Shown one piece after another: positions 24,087-33,377 of a stretch of 64,000 nt of DNA; position 1 is the stretch's first letter, and each line of letters starts with the position of its first letter. The stretch spans positions 1-64,000 of the forward strand of contig CAVXPD010000004.1 of NCBI GenBank assembly GCA_963763575.1. The letters are read 5' to 3'. Made by a program: the position numbers and the translations under genes. Under the pieces are notes generated by a model. The model was given only the letters and a program-made list of their open reading frames with translations. It made no database searches and was not told the DNA's origin. The stretch comes from Bog-473 sp963763575. GTDB lineage: Bacteria; Actinomycetota; Acidimicrobiia; Acidimicrobiales; RAAP-2.

Positions 24087-25178
24087 CTATCGAGCGCGGG
24101 CGCCCGGGACGAGTCGGACGGCTCGCCCAGCCGGCGCCGGCGACTCGGCGTCAGCGCCGACCGCTGCCGCAGCGGTTGCCGCCAGCTGCCCGCACGCGGC
24201 GTCGATCTCCACGCCCCGGGTGACGCGGACCGTCGCGTTGACGCCGAGCGATGCCAGTTCGTCGCGAAACGCTCGGACCCGCGCCGGCGACGAGCCCACG
24301 ACGGCGTAGCCCGGAGTGGGGTTGAGGGGGATGAGATTGACGTGCGCGCCGAGCGGCCGGGCGAAGGCCGCGAGTTCGGACGCGTCGCCGCGCCGGTCGT
24401 TCACCCGGTCGATGAGGGCCCACTCGATGGACAGGCGGCGCCCACTCGCCGCGACGTACTCGGCACAGGCCTCGGCCAGCGCAGCCAGTGGATAGCGCCG
24501 GTTGATGGGGACGAGCTCGTCGCGCAAGGCGTCGTTCGCCGCGTGGAGTGACACGGCCAGGTTCACCGGCAGGTCCTCGGCGGCGAGCCGGCGGATGCCC
24601 GGCACGATCCCGACCGTCGAGAGCGTGAGATGGCGGGCGGAGAGCCCCATCTCGCCCTGCAGGCGCACGACGGCACCCCAGACGCGGTCGTAGTTGGCCA
24701 GTGGCTCGCCCATCCCCATGAACACCACGTTGGACAGCCGGCGGGGGTGCGCGTCCCGCATGGCCACGGCCACCTGCTCGACGATCTCGCCCTGGCTGAG
24801 GTGGCGCTGGAAGCCCGCCTGGCCGGTCGCGCAGAACTGGCAGGCCATGGCGCAGCCGGCCTGGGTGGAGACGCACACCGTCACCCGGTCCGGGTAGCGC
24901 ATGAGCACCGACTCGACGCGGGCGCCGTCGGCGAGCGACCACAGCCACTTCGTCGTCTCGCCGCCGTCGGCGCTGCGCCGGGTGACCTCACTGAGCGCGG
25001 GCGGCAGCTCCTTCTCGAGCACGGTCCGCAGGGCCGCCGGCAACTCGGTCATCTCCTCGGGTCGCTGCACGCGTGCGTGCAGGCCCGTCCACACCTGGCG
25101 TGCCCGGTAGGCGGGCTCGCCCTCGAGGAGCGCCGCCAACTCGTCCATCGTGAGGTCGTAGGGCGCCGGCACCGCCAC
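24087..25178 (-). CDS. rlmN: 23S rRNA (adenine2503-C2)-methyltransferase RlmN
   Basis: This 363-aa radical-SAM enzyme methylates A2503 of 23S rRNA and A37 of some tRNAs. YDLTMDELAALLEGEPAYRARQVW is the N-terminal RlmN domain. The 4Fe-4S cluster ligands are C109-x3-C113-x2-C116 in CAMACQFCATGQAGFQRHLSQGEI. VVFMGMGEPLANYD and LTLSTVGIVPGIRRL are SAM-binding motifs. The C-terminal GVEIDAACGQL holds the catalytic Cys. Of the in-frame GTGs, 25178 places PYDLT about as in homologues; ATG 25148 is the next choice. A spare open frame continues far upstream but is not protein-like. Confidence 0.95.
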   Translation of the reverse strand: MAVPAPYDLTMDELAALLEGEPAYRARQVWTGLHARVQRPEEMTELPAALRTVLEKELPPALSEVTRRSADGGETTKWLWSLADGARVESVLMRYPDRVTVCVSTQAGCAMACQFCATGQAGFQRHLSQGEIVEQVAVAMRDAHPRRLSNVVFMGMGEPLANYDRVWGAVVRLQGEMGLSARHLTLSTVGIVPGIRRLAAEDLPVNLAVSLHAANDALRDELVPINRRYPLAALAEACAEYVAASGRRLSIEWALIDRVNDRRGDASELAAFARPLGAHVNLIPLNPTPGYAVVGSSPARVRAFRDELASLGVNATVRVTRGVEIDAACGQLAATAAAAVGADAESPAPAGRAVRLVPGARAR

Positions 25179-25228
25179 CCAGGCTACGGCCCGAGCAGGC
25201 GGCGGCACGACTGGCCGGAACCCTCCGC

Positions 25229-25266
25229 CACCTGCAACTCTGGCGGTCACCTGCAACTCTGGCGGC
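25229..25266. repeat. Two 19-bp tandem copies in the rlmN/enoyl-CoA-hydratase promoter
   Basis: CACCTGCAACTCTGGCGG(T/C) is repeated head to tail at 25229 and 25248 with one difference. It sits between the divergent starts of rlmN and the hydratase gene, and could be a double operator. Confidence 0.8.
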
Positions 25267-25301
25267 CACGGGCGCGGCACGCACCCGCACCAAGGAGATC
25301 G

Positions 25302-26141
25302 ATGAACACCACCACGGAAGACCCGATCGGCGACGACCTGATCCGGCGGATCGAGGACGGCATCTGCACGATCACCATCAACCGGCCCGACGCGGGCAAC
25401 GCGTTGACCCAGTTCATGCGGGACCGCATCGCCGAGTGGGTGCGTGACGCATCGGCGGACCTGTTCGTCCGGGTGGTAGTGATCACGGCCGCCGGCGACA
25501 AGGCGTTCTGCACGGGGGCCGACCTGCGGGGCGGCCGGTTGCCGCCCCGCCCCAAGCCCGACGGAGCCCCCGAAGACGGCGTGGGCGAGGCCTCGCGCAT
25601 GATCCGCGAGGGCTGGCAGGGCCTTGTGACGGCGATCCTCGACTGCGAGAAGCCGGTCGTCGCGGGCGTCAACGGCACGGCCGCCGGCGGGGGCATGCAC
25701 CTGGCCCTCGCCTGCGACCTCGTGGTGATGGCCGAGGAGGCCAAGTTCGTGGAAGTCTTCATCCGGCGCGGCATCGCCCCCGACGCGGGCGGCGCCTGGA
25801 TCCTCACCCGGCTGGTCGGGATCCAGAAGGCCAAGGAGCTCTTCTTCTTCGGCGACGACGTCCCGGCGGCCGAGGCCTACCGCATCGGGCTGGTCAACCG
25901 TCTCGTGCCGCTCGCCGAGCTCCGGGCGACACTCGAGGAGATGGCGGGGCGGCTCGCCGTGGGGCCCACGAAGGCGATCTGGATCGCGAAGTGGCTCACC
26001 AACCGCGCCCTCGATGTCGATCGCGCCACCTCCCTCTACGACGAGGCGATGGGCCAGGAGCTCGTCACGAACACGTTGGACTCCAAGGAGGGCGTCGCGA
26101 GCTTCGTGGAGCGCCGGCCGGCCGAGTTCAAGGGCTGGTAG
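25302..26141 (+). CDS. Enoyl-CoA hydratase/isomerase family protein
   Basis: The 279-aa product has the crotonase fold: CTITINRPDAGNALTQFM, DKAFCTGADLRGG (oxyanion hole 1), and VAGVNGTAAGGGMHLALACDLVVM (oxyanion hole 2). FIRRGIAPDAGGAWILTRLVG holds the region of the catalytic acids. ATG 25302 follows AAGGAGATCG, a strong ribosome site. It is divergent from rlmN and has the 19-bp tandem repeat upstream. The exact CoA ester is unknown. Confidence 0.93.
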   Translation: MNTTTEDPIGDDLIRRIEDGICTITINRPDAGNALTQFMRDRIAEWVRDASADLFVRVVVITAAGDKAFCTGADLRGGRLPPRPKPDGAPEDGVGEASRMIREGWQGLVTAILDCEKPVVAGVNGTAAGGGMHLALACDLVVMAEEAKFVEVFIRRGIAPDAGGAWILTRLVGIQKAKELFFFGDDVPAAEAYRIGLVNRLVPLAELRATLEEMAGRLAVGPTKAIWIAKWLTNRALDVDRATSLYDEAMGQELVTNTLDSKEGVASFVERRPAEFKGW

Positions 26142-26149
26142 CCGAATCT

Positions 26150-26218
26150 TCAGCCCCGACCCGTCAACCCGGTCCGTCAGCCCCGGCCGGTCAGCTGCGC
26201 CCCGTCAGCCCCGGCTCG
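26150..26218. repeat. Degenerate GTCAGCCCCGG repeats between convergent genes
   Basis: Five or so imperfect units of CCGTCAGCCCCGG fill the gap between the hydratase stop and the minus-strand membrane protein stop. On the minus strand each unit contains a TGA, immediately following the gene's own stop. Confidence 0.6.
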
Positions 26219-27145
26219 TCAGCCGCCTGTGTTCCCGGACACAGCACCCGCTGCGCCGGTCGTCGTGGTCGTCGCACCCCCCGTCGGTGCGGTGGTCGTG
26301 GTCGACGGAACCGTGGTGCTCGTCGTGGTCGTTCCCGGCGAGGACGTGGTGGTGGTCGTGGACGAGCCGTTGGTCGTGGACGTCGACGTGGTGCCCGGTG
26401 TCGTCGTGGTCGTCGTCGAGGCCGGCGGTGACGACGGATTGAAGACGTCGTTCACCGAGGTGCCCGTCCCGTGGTCGCCGAAGATCGACGACAGGGGCTT
26501 TCCCGCGATGAGCTCGACGGCGGTCACGAACAGCAGTGCCAGGACGAACACGATGGCGGCGGTTCCCGCCATCGTCTTCCAGCTGAAACGGCTTGAGAAC
26601 ACGCCGCTGCCTGCCCCGGCGCCTGTTCGCTGCGCAGCGCTGGGCCCTCCGCCGGACTTGCCCCCGGTCGCCGGCACCGCCTCCGTGCTCGCTTGCACGC
26701 GACCGGTCTCGGGCGTGTCGGCGGTCGCCGAGACCTCCAGCCGCCCGGTGGCCTCGACGGGCGCCGCCGGGGACTCGATCGTGGAGGTCTCCGCGGCGGC
26801 CTCGTGAGGTTCCGCCCCCGATGGCGTCGCCGTCGGATCCGGCGCACTGCTCGTCCCCGTCGTCCCCAGCCGCCGGAGCAGCGTGGACGAGTCCGGGACC
26901 CGCTCCGCAACCTGTTTCACCGCCTCGTGCCCGCGCTCGATCGACTGCGCGACCAACGCGGTGCCGAACGTGGCCGCCGCCGAGCCGATCGCCACCCCGA
27001 CGATCGTTCCCTTGACGCCGAAGGCCGATGCGATGATCGCCGCGATCACCGCGCCCGCGGCGGAGGCCAGGATCTGCCGGATCGAGAACTTCACGCCTGG
27101 GGAGTCGGAGCCTCCGGAGCGGGCTGGGCGGCTCGGGCGAGGCAC
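26219..27145 (-). CDS. Membrane protein with glycine-zipper-like N-terminus and Thr-rich tail
   Basis: The 308-aa product has a hydrophobic, Gly/Ala-rich N-terminal region (ILASAAGAVIAAIIASAFGVKGTIVGVAIGSAAATFGTALV), likely one hairpin or two helices. A charged then low-complexity linker follows, then a second membrane helix (MAGTAAIVFVLALLFVTAVELIAG, about residues 195-218). The extracytoplasmic tail is almost entirely Thr/Ser/Pro. The tail resembles O-glycosylated or wall-spanning linkers. No known catalytic domain. GTG 27094 (VKFSIRQIL) is an alternative start that better fits the first conserved segment. Confidence 0.6.
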   Translation of the reverse strand: MPRPSRPARSGGSDSPGVKFSIRQILASAAGAVIAAIIASAFGVKGTIVGVAIGSAAATFGTALVAQSIERGHEAVKQVAERVPDSSTLLRRLGTTGTSSAPDPTATPSGAEPHEAAAETSTIESPAAPVEATGRLEVSATADTPETGRVQASTEAVPATGGKSGGGPSAAQRTGAGAGSGVFSSRFSWKTMAGTAAIVFVLALLFVTAVELIAGKPLSSIFGDHGTGTSVNDVFNPSSPPASTTTTTTPGTTSTSTTNGSSTTTTTSSPGTTTTSTTVPSTTTTAPTGGATTTTTGAAGAVSGNTGG

Positions 27146-27158
27146 TGACGGCCCACGC

Positions 27159-27668
27159 TCACTCCCCCACCGCCCCGTCGATTCGCTCTCGCAACAGATC
27201 GGCGTGCCCGTTGTGGCGTGCGTACTCCTCGATCATGTGGACCATGATCCAGCGCAATGACAACGGCTCCGAGAACTTCGCGGCCGGCGCGTCGAGGCTC
27301 GGGGTCGCCGCCACGATCCCCCGCGACACCTCGCATTGCCGCTGGAACAACGCAATGTCGTCCATCGCCCTCGTTGGATCGAGGTCGTTCCAATCGGCGT
27401 CTTCGTCGTGCTCGGTCGAGATCGGTGGCGGGGTCGAGGTCCCCGCGAAGACCTTCTCGAACCAGCTCCACTCGACAATCGTCATGTGCCGGACGATCCC
27501 GAGCAGGCTGAGCGGCGACGGCGGCACGCCCCGTTGCGCGAGCGTCTCGCCGTCGAGCTCCTGGCACTTCCACAGCAGCGTCGAGCGCTGGTAGTCCATC
27601 CACACGGCGAACATCGTGCGCTCGTCGCCGGTCATGGGCGGCTCGGGACGGGTCACCGCGGGGAGCAC
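27159..27668 (-). CDS. DinB/DUF664 family protein
   Basis: This 169-aa four-helix-bundle protein has the metal-binding His pattern of the DinB superfamily: LLGIVRHMTIVEWSWF near residue 57 and LRWIMVHMIEEYARHNGHADLLRERIDG near the end. Relatives include mycothiol- and bacillithiol-dependent transferases and many uncharacterised proteins. In an actinobacterium a thiol-transferase role is possible but unproven. It lies 13 nt upstream of the Thr-rich membrane protein gene. Confidence 0.85.
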   Translation of the reverse strand: MLPAVTRPEPPMTGDERTMFAVWMDYQRSTLLWKCQELDGETLAQRGVPPSPLSLLGIVRHMTIVEWSWFEKVFAGTSTPPPISTEHDEDADWNDLDPTRAMDDIALFQRQCEVSRGIVAATPSLDAPAAKFSEPLSLRWIMVHMIEEYARHNGHADLLRERIDGAVGE

Positions 27669-27715
27669 CGGAACAGGCTAGCGGCGAAATCTCTGCCCGA
27701 TCGGAGGCCGGTAGC

Positions 27716-28168
27716 ATGGCCGTTGTGCGTGCACGATGGCTTTCCAAGCGGGCCGTCTCGCTGCACGCCGCCGTGCTCGTGATCGTCCCGGGCTGCGCCA
27801 TCGCCGCGTGGTGGCAGATCCACCGGGCGCAAGACGGCAACACCCTGAGCTATCTGTACTCGGTCATGTGGCCCGCCTTCGGTCTGCTGGGGATCTACTT
27901 CTGGTGGTTGTTGCTCCACACCGACTACGAGACGGTCGGCCTCAAGGGCATGCGCCGCGCCCAAGCACAGGCGGAGGCACAGACAACCGGTGCTGAGGCC
28001 ACCTCGCCGGCACCGCCCATCACCGTCTCCGAGGAGCCCATCGTCGCCGCCTCCGGCGATGACGACGACGCGGAGCTTGCGGCCTACAACGAACGCCTCG
28101 CCGCGCTCTCGGCCAAGCCCAAGACCTGGCGCAACCGCGAGACGGTCGTCGTACGGCGCGCGCAGTGA
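27716..28168 (+). CDS. Conserved actinobacterial membrane protein
   Basis: The 150-aa product has two membrane helices: SLHAAVLVIVPGCAIAAWW (about residues 15-34) and LYSVMWPAFGLLGIYFWWLLLH (about 47-68). A charged, Ala-rich cytoplasmic tail ends in AAYNERLAALSAKPKTWRNRETVVVRR. The RW..K.AV..HA....VPGC..A.WWQ..RA..GN..S pattern recurs in actinobacteria, paired with DUF3817 genes as here. Its stop overlaps the next start (GTGA). Function unknown. Confidence 0.7.
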   Translation: MAVVRARWLSKRAVSLHAAVLVIVPGCAIAAWWQIHRAQDGNTLSYLYSVMWPAFGLLGIYFWWLLLHTDYETVGLKGMRRAQAQAEAQTTGAEATSPAPPITVSEEPIVAASGDDDDAELAAYNERLAALSAKPKTWRNRETVVVRRAQ

Positions 28169-28575
28169 AGCGGCTCACCCAACGCGGCCTGAGAGGCGCG
28201 CTGTTCCGTTATCAGCTCATGGCGAACATCGTCGGCGTGCTCATCATCCCTCTCTTCATCTTCACCGGCCTGCATTTCGCGAACGTCGGGAGCTTCAAGG
28301 CGGAGCTCGCGATCTTCGGCATCGGTCATGGCTATCTCTACATCGTCTACCTGATCGCCGCCGGGTACCTCGCGCTCAGGGCACGGCTGCACATCCCATG
28401 GATCATCCTGATGTTCGCAGCCGGGCTGATCCCGGGGCTCACGTTCCTCGTCGAGTGGCTCGTCGTCACCCGCAAGCTGCAGCCGCTGATCGCCGCCCAG
28501 GAGGAGGCGGCGAGAGCGAACGGGGCGGCGGGCAGGCCCGAAACGGAGACCGGGATCAGCCCAGCCGCTCGATGA
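28165..28575 (+). CDS. DUF3817 domain-containing integral membrane protein
   Basis: This 136-aa protein has the DUF3817 pattern FRYQLMANIVGVLIIPLFIFTGL, GHGYLYIVYLIAAGYLALRARL, and MFAAGLIPGLTFLVEWLVVTRKL, i.e. three or four membrane helices. The family is widespread in actinobacteria and has no known activity. The GTG start overlaps the preceding stop (GTGA). Its 3' end overlaps the convergent thiolase gene by 20 bases. Confidence 0.88.
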   Translation: MKRLTQRGLRGALFRYQLMANIVGVLIIPLFIFTGLHFANVGSFKAELAIFGIGHGYLYIVYLIAAGYLALRARLHIPWIILMFAAGLIPGLTFLVEWLVVTRKLQPLIAAQEEAARANGAAGRPETETGISPAAR

Positions 28576-29737
28576 CGGTGCCGTTGGCCTGGCCACCGCC
28601 CTCGCACATCGTCTGATACCCGTAGCGGCCGCCGGTGGCCTCCAGGTGGTTGAGGAGCGTCCCCATGAGACGCACGCCGCTGGCGCCCAGCGGATGTCCG
28701 ATGGCGATCGCACCCCCACGCGGGTTGAAGCGCGCCATGTCGTAGGAGAACTCCTTCTGCCACATGAGGGCGATGGCGGCGAAGGCCTCGTTGCACTCGA
28801 CCGCGTCGAACTCGTCCACCTTCATACCCGAGCGCTCGAGCAGCTTGTGAGTGACGGGCACGGGCGCCGACAAGACGATGGCGGCGTCCTCGGCGGCGAC
28901 CGCAAAATGCGCGAAGCGGGCCCGCACGGGCAGGCCGAGCGCCTCGGCGGTCGAGCGGTCCGCGATCAGCATGGCAGCGGCCCCGTCCGTCACCTGTGAC
29001 GAGTTGCCGGCCGTGATGTCGGGCGCGGTGTCGGGCTCCCAGTGCTGCGCCGCGGGCAACGCGGCGAGGCCCTCGAGGGTCGACGTGCGCCGGATGCCCT
29101 CGTCGGTCCGCAGGAAGTCGCCGGTCAGGCTGCCGTCCTCCGCCTTGAGGGGCACCGGGATCGCCTCGTGCTCGAAGTGACCGTCGTCCCAGCTCGCGGC
29201 GGCACGGCGGTGCGATTCGAGCGCGTAGGCGTCCATCTCCTCCCTTGTGATGCCGTAGCGGTCGGCCAGGACCTGGCTCACCCGGAACTGGGTCCAGAGT
29301 CGCCCGTCGACATGCTCGAGGAACGACGGCGGGAAGGGCCCGGTGCCGCCGCGCGCGTTCGAGGCCAGCGGGGTGCGGCTCATGACCTCGACGCCGCACG
29401 CCACCACCAGGTCGTAGTGCCCGGCCGCCACACCCGCCGCGCCGAAGTGCACCGCCTGCTGGGAGGAACCGCACTGACGGTCGACGGTCGTCGCCGGCAC
29501 GCTCTGGGGGAATCCCGCCGACACCCAGCCGTTGCGGGCGATGTTCGTGCTCTGCTCCCCCACCTGGGTCACGCAACCGCCGATGACGTCGTCGATGCGC
29601 TCGGGGTCGACCCCGGTCCGCTCCACCAGCGAGGTGAGGGCGAAGGCGAGGAGGTCGGCGGGGTGCCATTGGGCCAGCGCCCCGCCGCGCTTGCCGAAGG
29701 TCGTGCGCACGACGTCGACGATGACTGGCTCTCTCAT
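28556..29737 (-). CDS. Acetyl-CoA acetyltransferase (thiolase)
   Basis: The 393-aa product is a full thiolase. The nucleophilic Cys is in TVDRQCGSSQQAVHFG, NEAF appears in VECNEAFAAIALMW, GHPLGASG near 345, and the second catalytic Cys in QTMCEGGGQANGT. It catalyses condensation or cleavage of 3-ketoacyl-CoA. It lies just downstream of the branched-chain-type ABC transporter genes on the same strand and is probably transcribed with them, linking uptake to beta-oxidation. Confidence 0.95.
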   Translation of the reverse strand: MREPVIVDVVRTTFGKRGGALAQWHPADLLAFALTSLVERTGVDPERIDDVIGGCVTQVGEQSTNIARNGWVSAGFPQSVPATTVDRQCGSSQQAVHFGAAGVAAGHYDLVVACGVEVMSRTPLASNARGGTGPFPPSFLEHVDGRLWTQFRVSQVLADRYGITREEMDAYALESHRRAAASWDDGHFEHEAIPVPLKAEDGSLTGDFLRTDEGIRRTSTLEGLAALPAAQHWEPDTAPDITAGNSSQVTDGAAAMLIADRSTAEALGLPVRARFAHFAVAAEDAAIVLSAPVPVTHKLLERSGMKVDEFDAVECNEAFAAIALMWQKEFSYDMARFNPRGGAIAIGHPLGASGVRLMGTLLNHLEATGGRYGYQTMCEGGGQANGTVIERLG

Positions 29738-29770
29738 GGTCTGCCTCCTCGGTCCGCTCGGTGCGGGCCT

Positions 29771-30562
29771 TTACTCTGCCGCCTCGGCCGCTCCCGAGGC
29801 GGCAGCCTCCTCGCGTCGCGCCATCAACGTCTCGACCGCCCGGCCGGCGCCCGACGGCTCGCCCTCGTAGGCGACGCTGCCGTGGTCGAGGACCACGGCC
29901 CAATTGGCCAGTTGGAGCACTCTGCTCACCTGTTGCTCCACGACGACGAGCGCAGTGCCGTTGCGGTTGATCTCGCGGAGCCCGTCGTAGACCTGGTCGA
30001 CGATCACCGGGGCCAGGCCGAGCGACAGCTCGTCGGCCACGAGCACCTTGGAGGGGACGACCAGGACCTTGGCGAGCGACAGCAGGCGCTGTTGGCCTCC
30101 CGACAACGTCCCCGCCACCTGCTTGCGCCGCTCCCCCAGGATGGGGAACGCGGTGTAGGCCCGGTCGAGGTTGGCCGAAAGGTTCCCGCGCCCCGCCCGC
30201 TGGCGGAAGGTGAGCGTCAGATTCTCCCCGACGGTCAGGGTCGAGAACACGCCTCGCCCCTCGACGACGTGGGCCATCCCGAGGCGGGCGATCTTGTAGG
30301 CGGGAAGCCCGGTCACGTCGCGGCCGGCGAACATCACGCGGCCCGAAGACGCCGTGACCAGACCCGTGACCGTCCGCGCCACGGTGGACTTGCCGGCCCC
30401 GTTGGAACCCACGAGCGCCACCACGCCGCCGTCGGGCACCCGGAACGACACATTGAAGAGTGCTCGGTACGGGCCGTATGCGGCGCTGACGTTCTGCACC
30501 GCGAGCACGCCGTCCTGGGGCACGCTGGCCTGGTCGACGCCGGTGTCGGCGGTCGTAGTCAT
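29771..30562 (-). CDS. livF: ABC transporter ATP-binding protein, LivF-type
   Basis: This 263-aa ATPase has Walker A GSNGAGKST, Q-loop region near VVEGRGVFSTLTV, signature LSGGQQRLLSLAKVL, Walker B VLVADELSLGLAP and H-loop VVVEQQ. The LSLGLAP and EGRGVF features are characteristic of LivF, the second ATPase of branched-chain amino acid and related carboxylate importers. ATG overlaps the livG stop (ATGA). The acidic C-terminal tail (AAASGAAEAAE) is extra to the family core. Confidence 0.93.
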   Translation of the reverse strand: MTTTADTGVDQASVPQDGVLAVQNVSAAYGPYRALFNVSFRVPDGGVVALVGSNGAGKSTVARTVTGLVTASSGRVMFAGRDVTGLPAYKIARLGMAHVVEGRGVFSTLTVGENLTLTFRQRAGRGNLSANLDRAYTAFPILGERRKQVAGTLSGGQQRLLSLAKVLVVPSKVLVADELSLGLAPVIVDQVYDGLREINRNGTALVVVEQQVSRVLQLANWAVVLDHGSVAYEGEPSGAGRAVETLMARREEAAASGAAEAAE

Positions 30563-31335
30563 GCGACCCCCATTTGCCCGAGGTAGGCGTCGCGCACCAT
30601 CGGGTCGGCCATGACCTCGTCGAACGTCCCCTCGGCCAACATCGCACCCAGGTCCATCACGATGGTGCGGTCGACGACGTCGGCCACCATGGAGAGGTCG
30701 TGCTCCACCAGGAGGATGGCCGTGCCCCGCTCCCGCTGGACGGTGCGCAGCACGGCCGCGACCTCGGCGGTCTCGCGGAGGTCGAGTCCGGACGAGGGCT
30801 CGTCTGCGAGCAGGATCTTCGGCTCCGTCGCGAGCGCCCGCGCCAGCTCGACCAATCGGCAGTTGCCGAGGCCGAGCGCGTTGACCGAGGTAGCGGCCAG
30901 GTGCGTGATGCCCACGAGGTCGAGGATGGCCGCCACCCGCTCGGCCTCGTCGGCGGTCGGCTTGCTCAGGTTGACGAGGTCGCGCCAGAGGCGACCCTCG
31001 CCCCGCCGCGCCCGCTCGGCCACCATGAGGTGGTCGCGCACGGACATGTCGGTGAACACCTCGACCTTCTGGTAGGTGCGACCGATGCCGAGGCGGGCGC
31101 GCTTGTAGGTCGGGAGCCCGACGAGCGAGGTGCCGTCGAAGACCACCTCCCCCAGCTCGGGACGGAGCTGCCCGCACACACAGTTGAACAGCGTGGTCTT
31201 GCCGGCCCCGTTCGGCCCCACGAGTCCGACGATCTCGCCGGGGGAGACGTCGAACGTGATGCTCGAGACGGCCTGGATCCCACCGAAGGACTTACAGACG
31301 CCGCGCAGCGTGAGAAGCGGGCGGGCGTCAGCCAT
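30559..31335 (-). CDS. livG: ABC transporter ATP-binding protein, LivG-type
   Basis: About 258 aa. It has Walker A GPNGAGKTT, the LivG-typical IGRTYQKVEVFTDMSVRDHLMVA, a signature reading LGLGNCRLVELARALA, Walker B ILLADEPSSGLD, and the H-loop LLVEHDLSMV. The signature lacks the usual LSGGQ wording (LGLGNCR), as is seen in some LivG proteins (LPYGxQR). ATG 31335 overlaps the end of the permease gene when the permease frameshift is corrected. Confidence 0.9.
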   Translation of the reverse strand: MADARPLLTLRGVCKSFGGIQAVSSITFDVSPGEIVGLVGPNGAGKTTLFNCVCGQLRPELGEVVFDGTSLVGLPTYKRARLGIGRTYQKVEVFTDMSVRDHLMVAERARRGEGRLWRDLVNLSKPTADEAERVAAILDLVGITHLAATSVNALGLGNCRLVELARALATEPKILLADEPSSGLDLRETAEVAAVLRTVQRERGTAILLVEHDLSMVADVVDRTIVMDLGAMLAEGTFDEVMADPMVRDAYLGQMGVA

Positions 31336-33326
31336 GGGCTTGCGAGGTCGAGAGGGCACCACCGGGGACCTCGGCCGAGCGGCCACTGAAGAACCACCTC
31401 TCGGCCCGCTGGTTCCACCGGCGCTTCTGATATTCGAGCACTCCTTCGGGGTGAGCCGCGTACGTCAAGCGCACCGAAGGCGAACAGCACGACCGTCAGG
31501 CTCGACGCGCCGATACGGGCGGGAAGCACCGTCGTGAGGATCTGCTCGGTCACGTAGAATCCGATGCCGGCCTGAATGGCGCCTTCGACGGTCGTCACAC
31601 TCGTGGTGACGACCAGGACCACGAACACCAGAGAGAACTCCGTGTTCCAGTCGGTGGGGTTGACCACCTGTTGCTCCATGCTGTACAGCAGGCCGCCGAT
31701 GCCGGCGATGGCGCCCGACAGCGCGAAGACCACGATGCGCTGCCACGTCGGGTTCACTCCGAGACCGGCGGTCGCGACCTCACTCCCCCGCATGGCCGCG
31801 AGGTTCCGACCGACTGTGCCCTTGCGCACCAGCTGCACCACGATCACCGCGAGGATCAGCACTCCGAGCGAGAGCAGGAACATGGCGTGGCCGTCGAAAT
31901 TGAAGAAGGCACTCGTCCCCAGCCATTTCGCCTGGATGCTCACACCCTGCGATCCGCCCGTGATGGAGGTCGTGTTGAAGAAGGTGGCGTCGAACAGCAG
32001 TGCGGCTGCCAAGGTCATGAGGGCCAGTCCCAGCCCGCGCAGGCGCAGCGACAGCAACGCCAGGATCACCGCCACCGCTGCCGCCAAAACGGCACCGACC
32101 AAGCCGCCCAGGAGTAGGTTCAGCCCGAGGTGGTTCGCCAGCTGGGCGGCCGTGAAAGCCCCCACCCCGGCCAGCGTCGCTTGGCACAACGAGAGCTGGC
32201 CCGCCATGCCCGTGATGAGCGTGATCGAGAGAAGGACGATCGACAACGTGAGGCCGTTGTTGAAGACGGTCGTCCACGCGTCGGGGATCCAGGTCAACAT
32301 CGATACAAAGAACCCCGCGAAGATCACCCACCACAGCGGTCGGATGATCTTGTCCATCGTGGGGGCACGGCTGGCGGCGGCGATGGGCGGCGGTGGTGGG
32401 TCGATCGTGGCCAGGGGGTCACGGCTCGCGTCAAGGCTGCGCATTCCCGGCAGGATCAGCAATGCCGCCACGATGAAGAGGAACGGGAGCGAGGGCACCA
32501 CCGCCGAGTTCCAGAAGCTGTTGGGCGGGATGTAGCCCTGGAGGACCGTGGTGGCCACGCCGATGAGGACGGCCACGCCCGCCGCGACCGGGAGGTTGCG
32601 CAGCAGCGCCCACGCCGCCGCTGCGATGGCGACCACGGTCAGCGTGACGAAGTCCTCCGAGTTGAAGGCGCCGAACACGGGCGCCAGGAGCACGCCGGCC
32701 AAGCTGGCCATGAAGCTCGACACGATCCAGGCCACCGCGACGACACCATTCGAGTTCACCCCGTCGAGCTGGACGAGGCGCCGGCTCTCGACGGCCGCTC
32801 GCATTTGTAGGCCGAGCGGGGTGTAGCGCAACAGGATCGTGAGGAGCACCAGCACGACGACCGTGACCGAGATAATCGACAGGTAGATGCCGTTGATCGG
32901 CGTTCCTGCGACGGTGAAATACACCACGTTGGGATTGAAGAACGGAAGGATCGTCGTCGTCGCGTCCAGGTTCTGGGGCCCGAAGATGACGGGGAGCAGG
33001 TTCGGGATCCCGACGAGCAGCGCCAGGCTGCACACCATCTTGGCGACCGTGTTCGAGTTCGCGATGTGCCGGAAGATCAACCGGTCGAACGCCCATCCCA
33101 TGACCGGTCCCAGCACGACGACCGACACCAGGAAAGCCTCGAACCCGGACCAGTTGTGGTACTGGGTCAGGAAGGTGAAGACGAACGCCGACGCAAACGC
33201 CTGCGCGCCGAACGCGAAATTGAAGACCCCAGTCGCCTGATAGGTCAGGCAGAGGCAGACGGCGACGAGTGCGTACGTGCACCCGTAGGGCACGCCGGGG
33301 AGTGCGAAGCCGAGGAACTGCTCCAT
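31328..33326 (-). CDS. Fused LivH-LivM permease (one frameshift near the C-terminus)
   Basis: One gene encodes both permeases of a branched-chain-type ABC importer. Residues 1 to about 290 are LivH-like (FLGFALPGVPYGCTYALVAVCLCLTYQATGVFNFAFGAQAF, many helices). After a short Pro-rich linker (DPPPPPIAAASR), the rest is LivM-like (GMAGQLSLCQATLAGVGAFTAAQLA). The expected LivM end, TYAAHPEGVLEYQKRRW through to STSQAHG, is present in another frame. One extra A at 31467-31468 causes the shift; correcting it gives about 665 aa ending just inside livG. The extra base is more likely an error than a lesion, since the tail is conserved. Confidence 0.88.
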
Positions 33327-33377
33327 TTCGGTTCCGCGCTCCCGGCTCCCCTGCCCCGGCCTACCCTCCCGCCCCGA

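Noticed and set aside
30966..33326. 786-aa permease with a long Arg/Ser-rich tail
   Set aside because: The tail is the livG gene read out of frame; correcting one base at 31467 gives the expected LivM ending.
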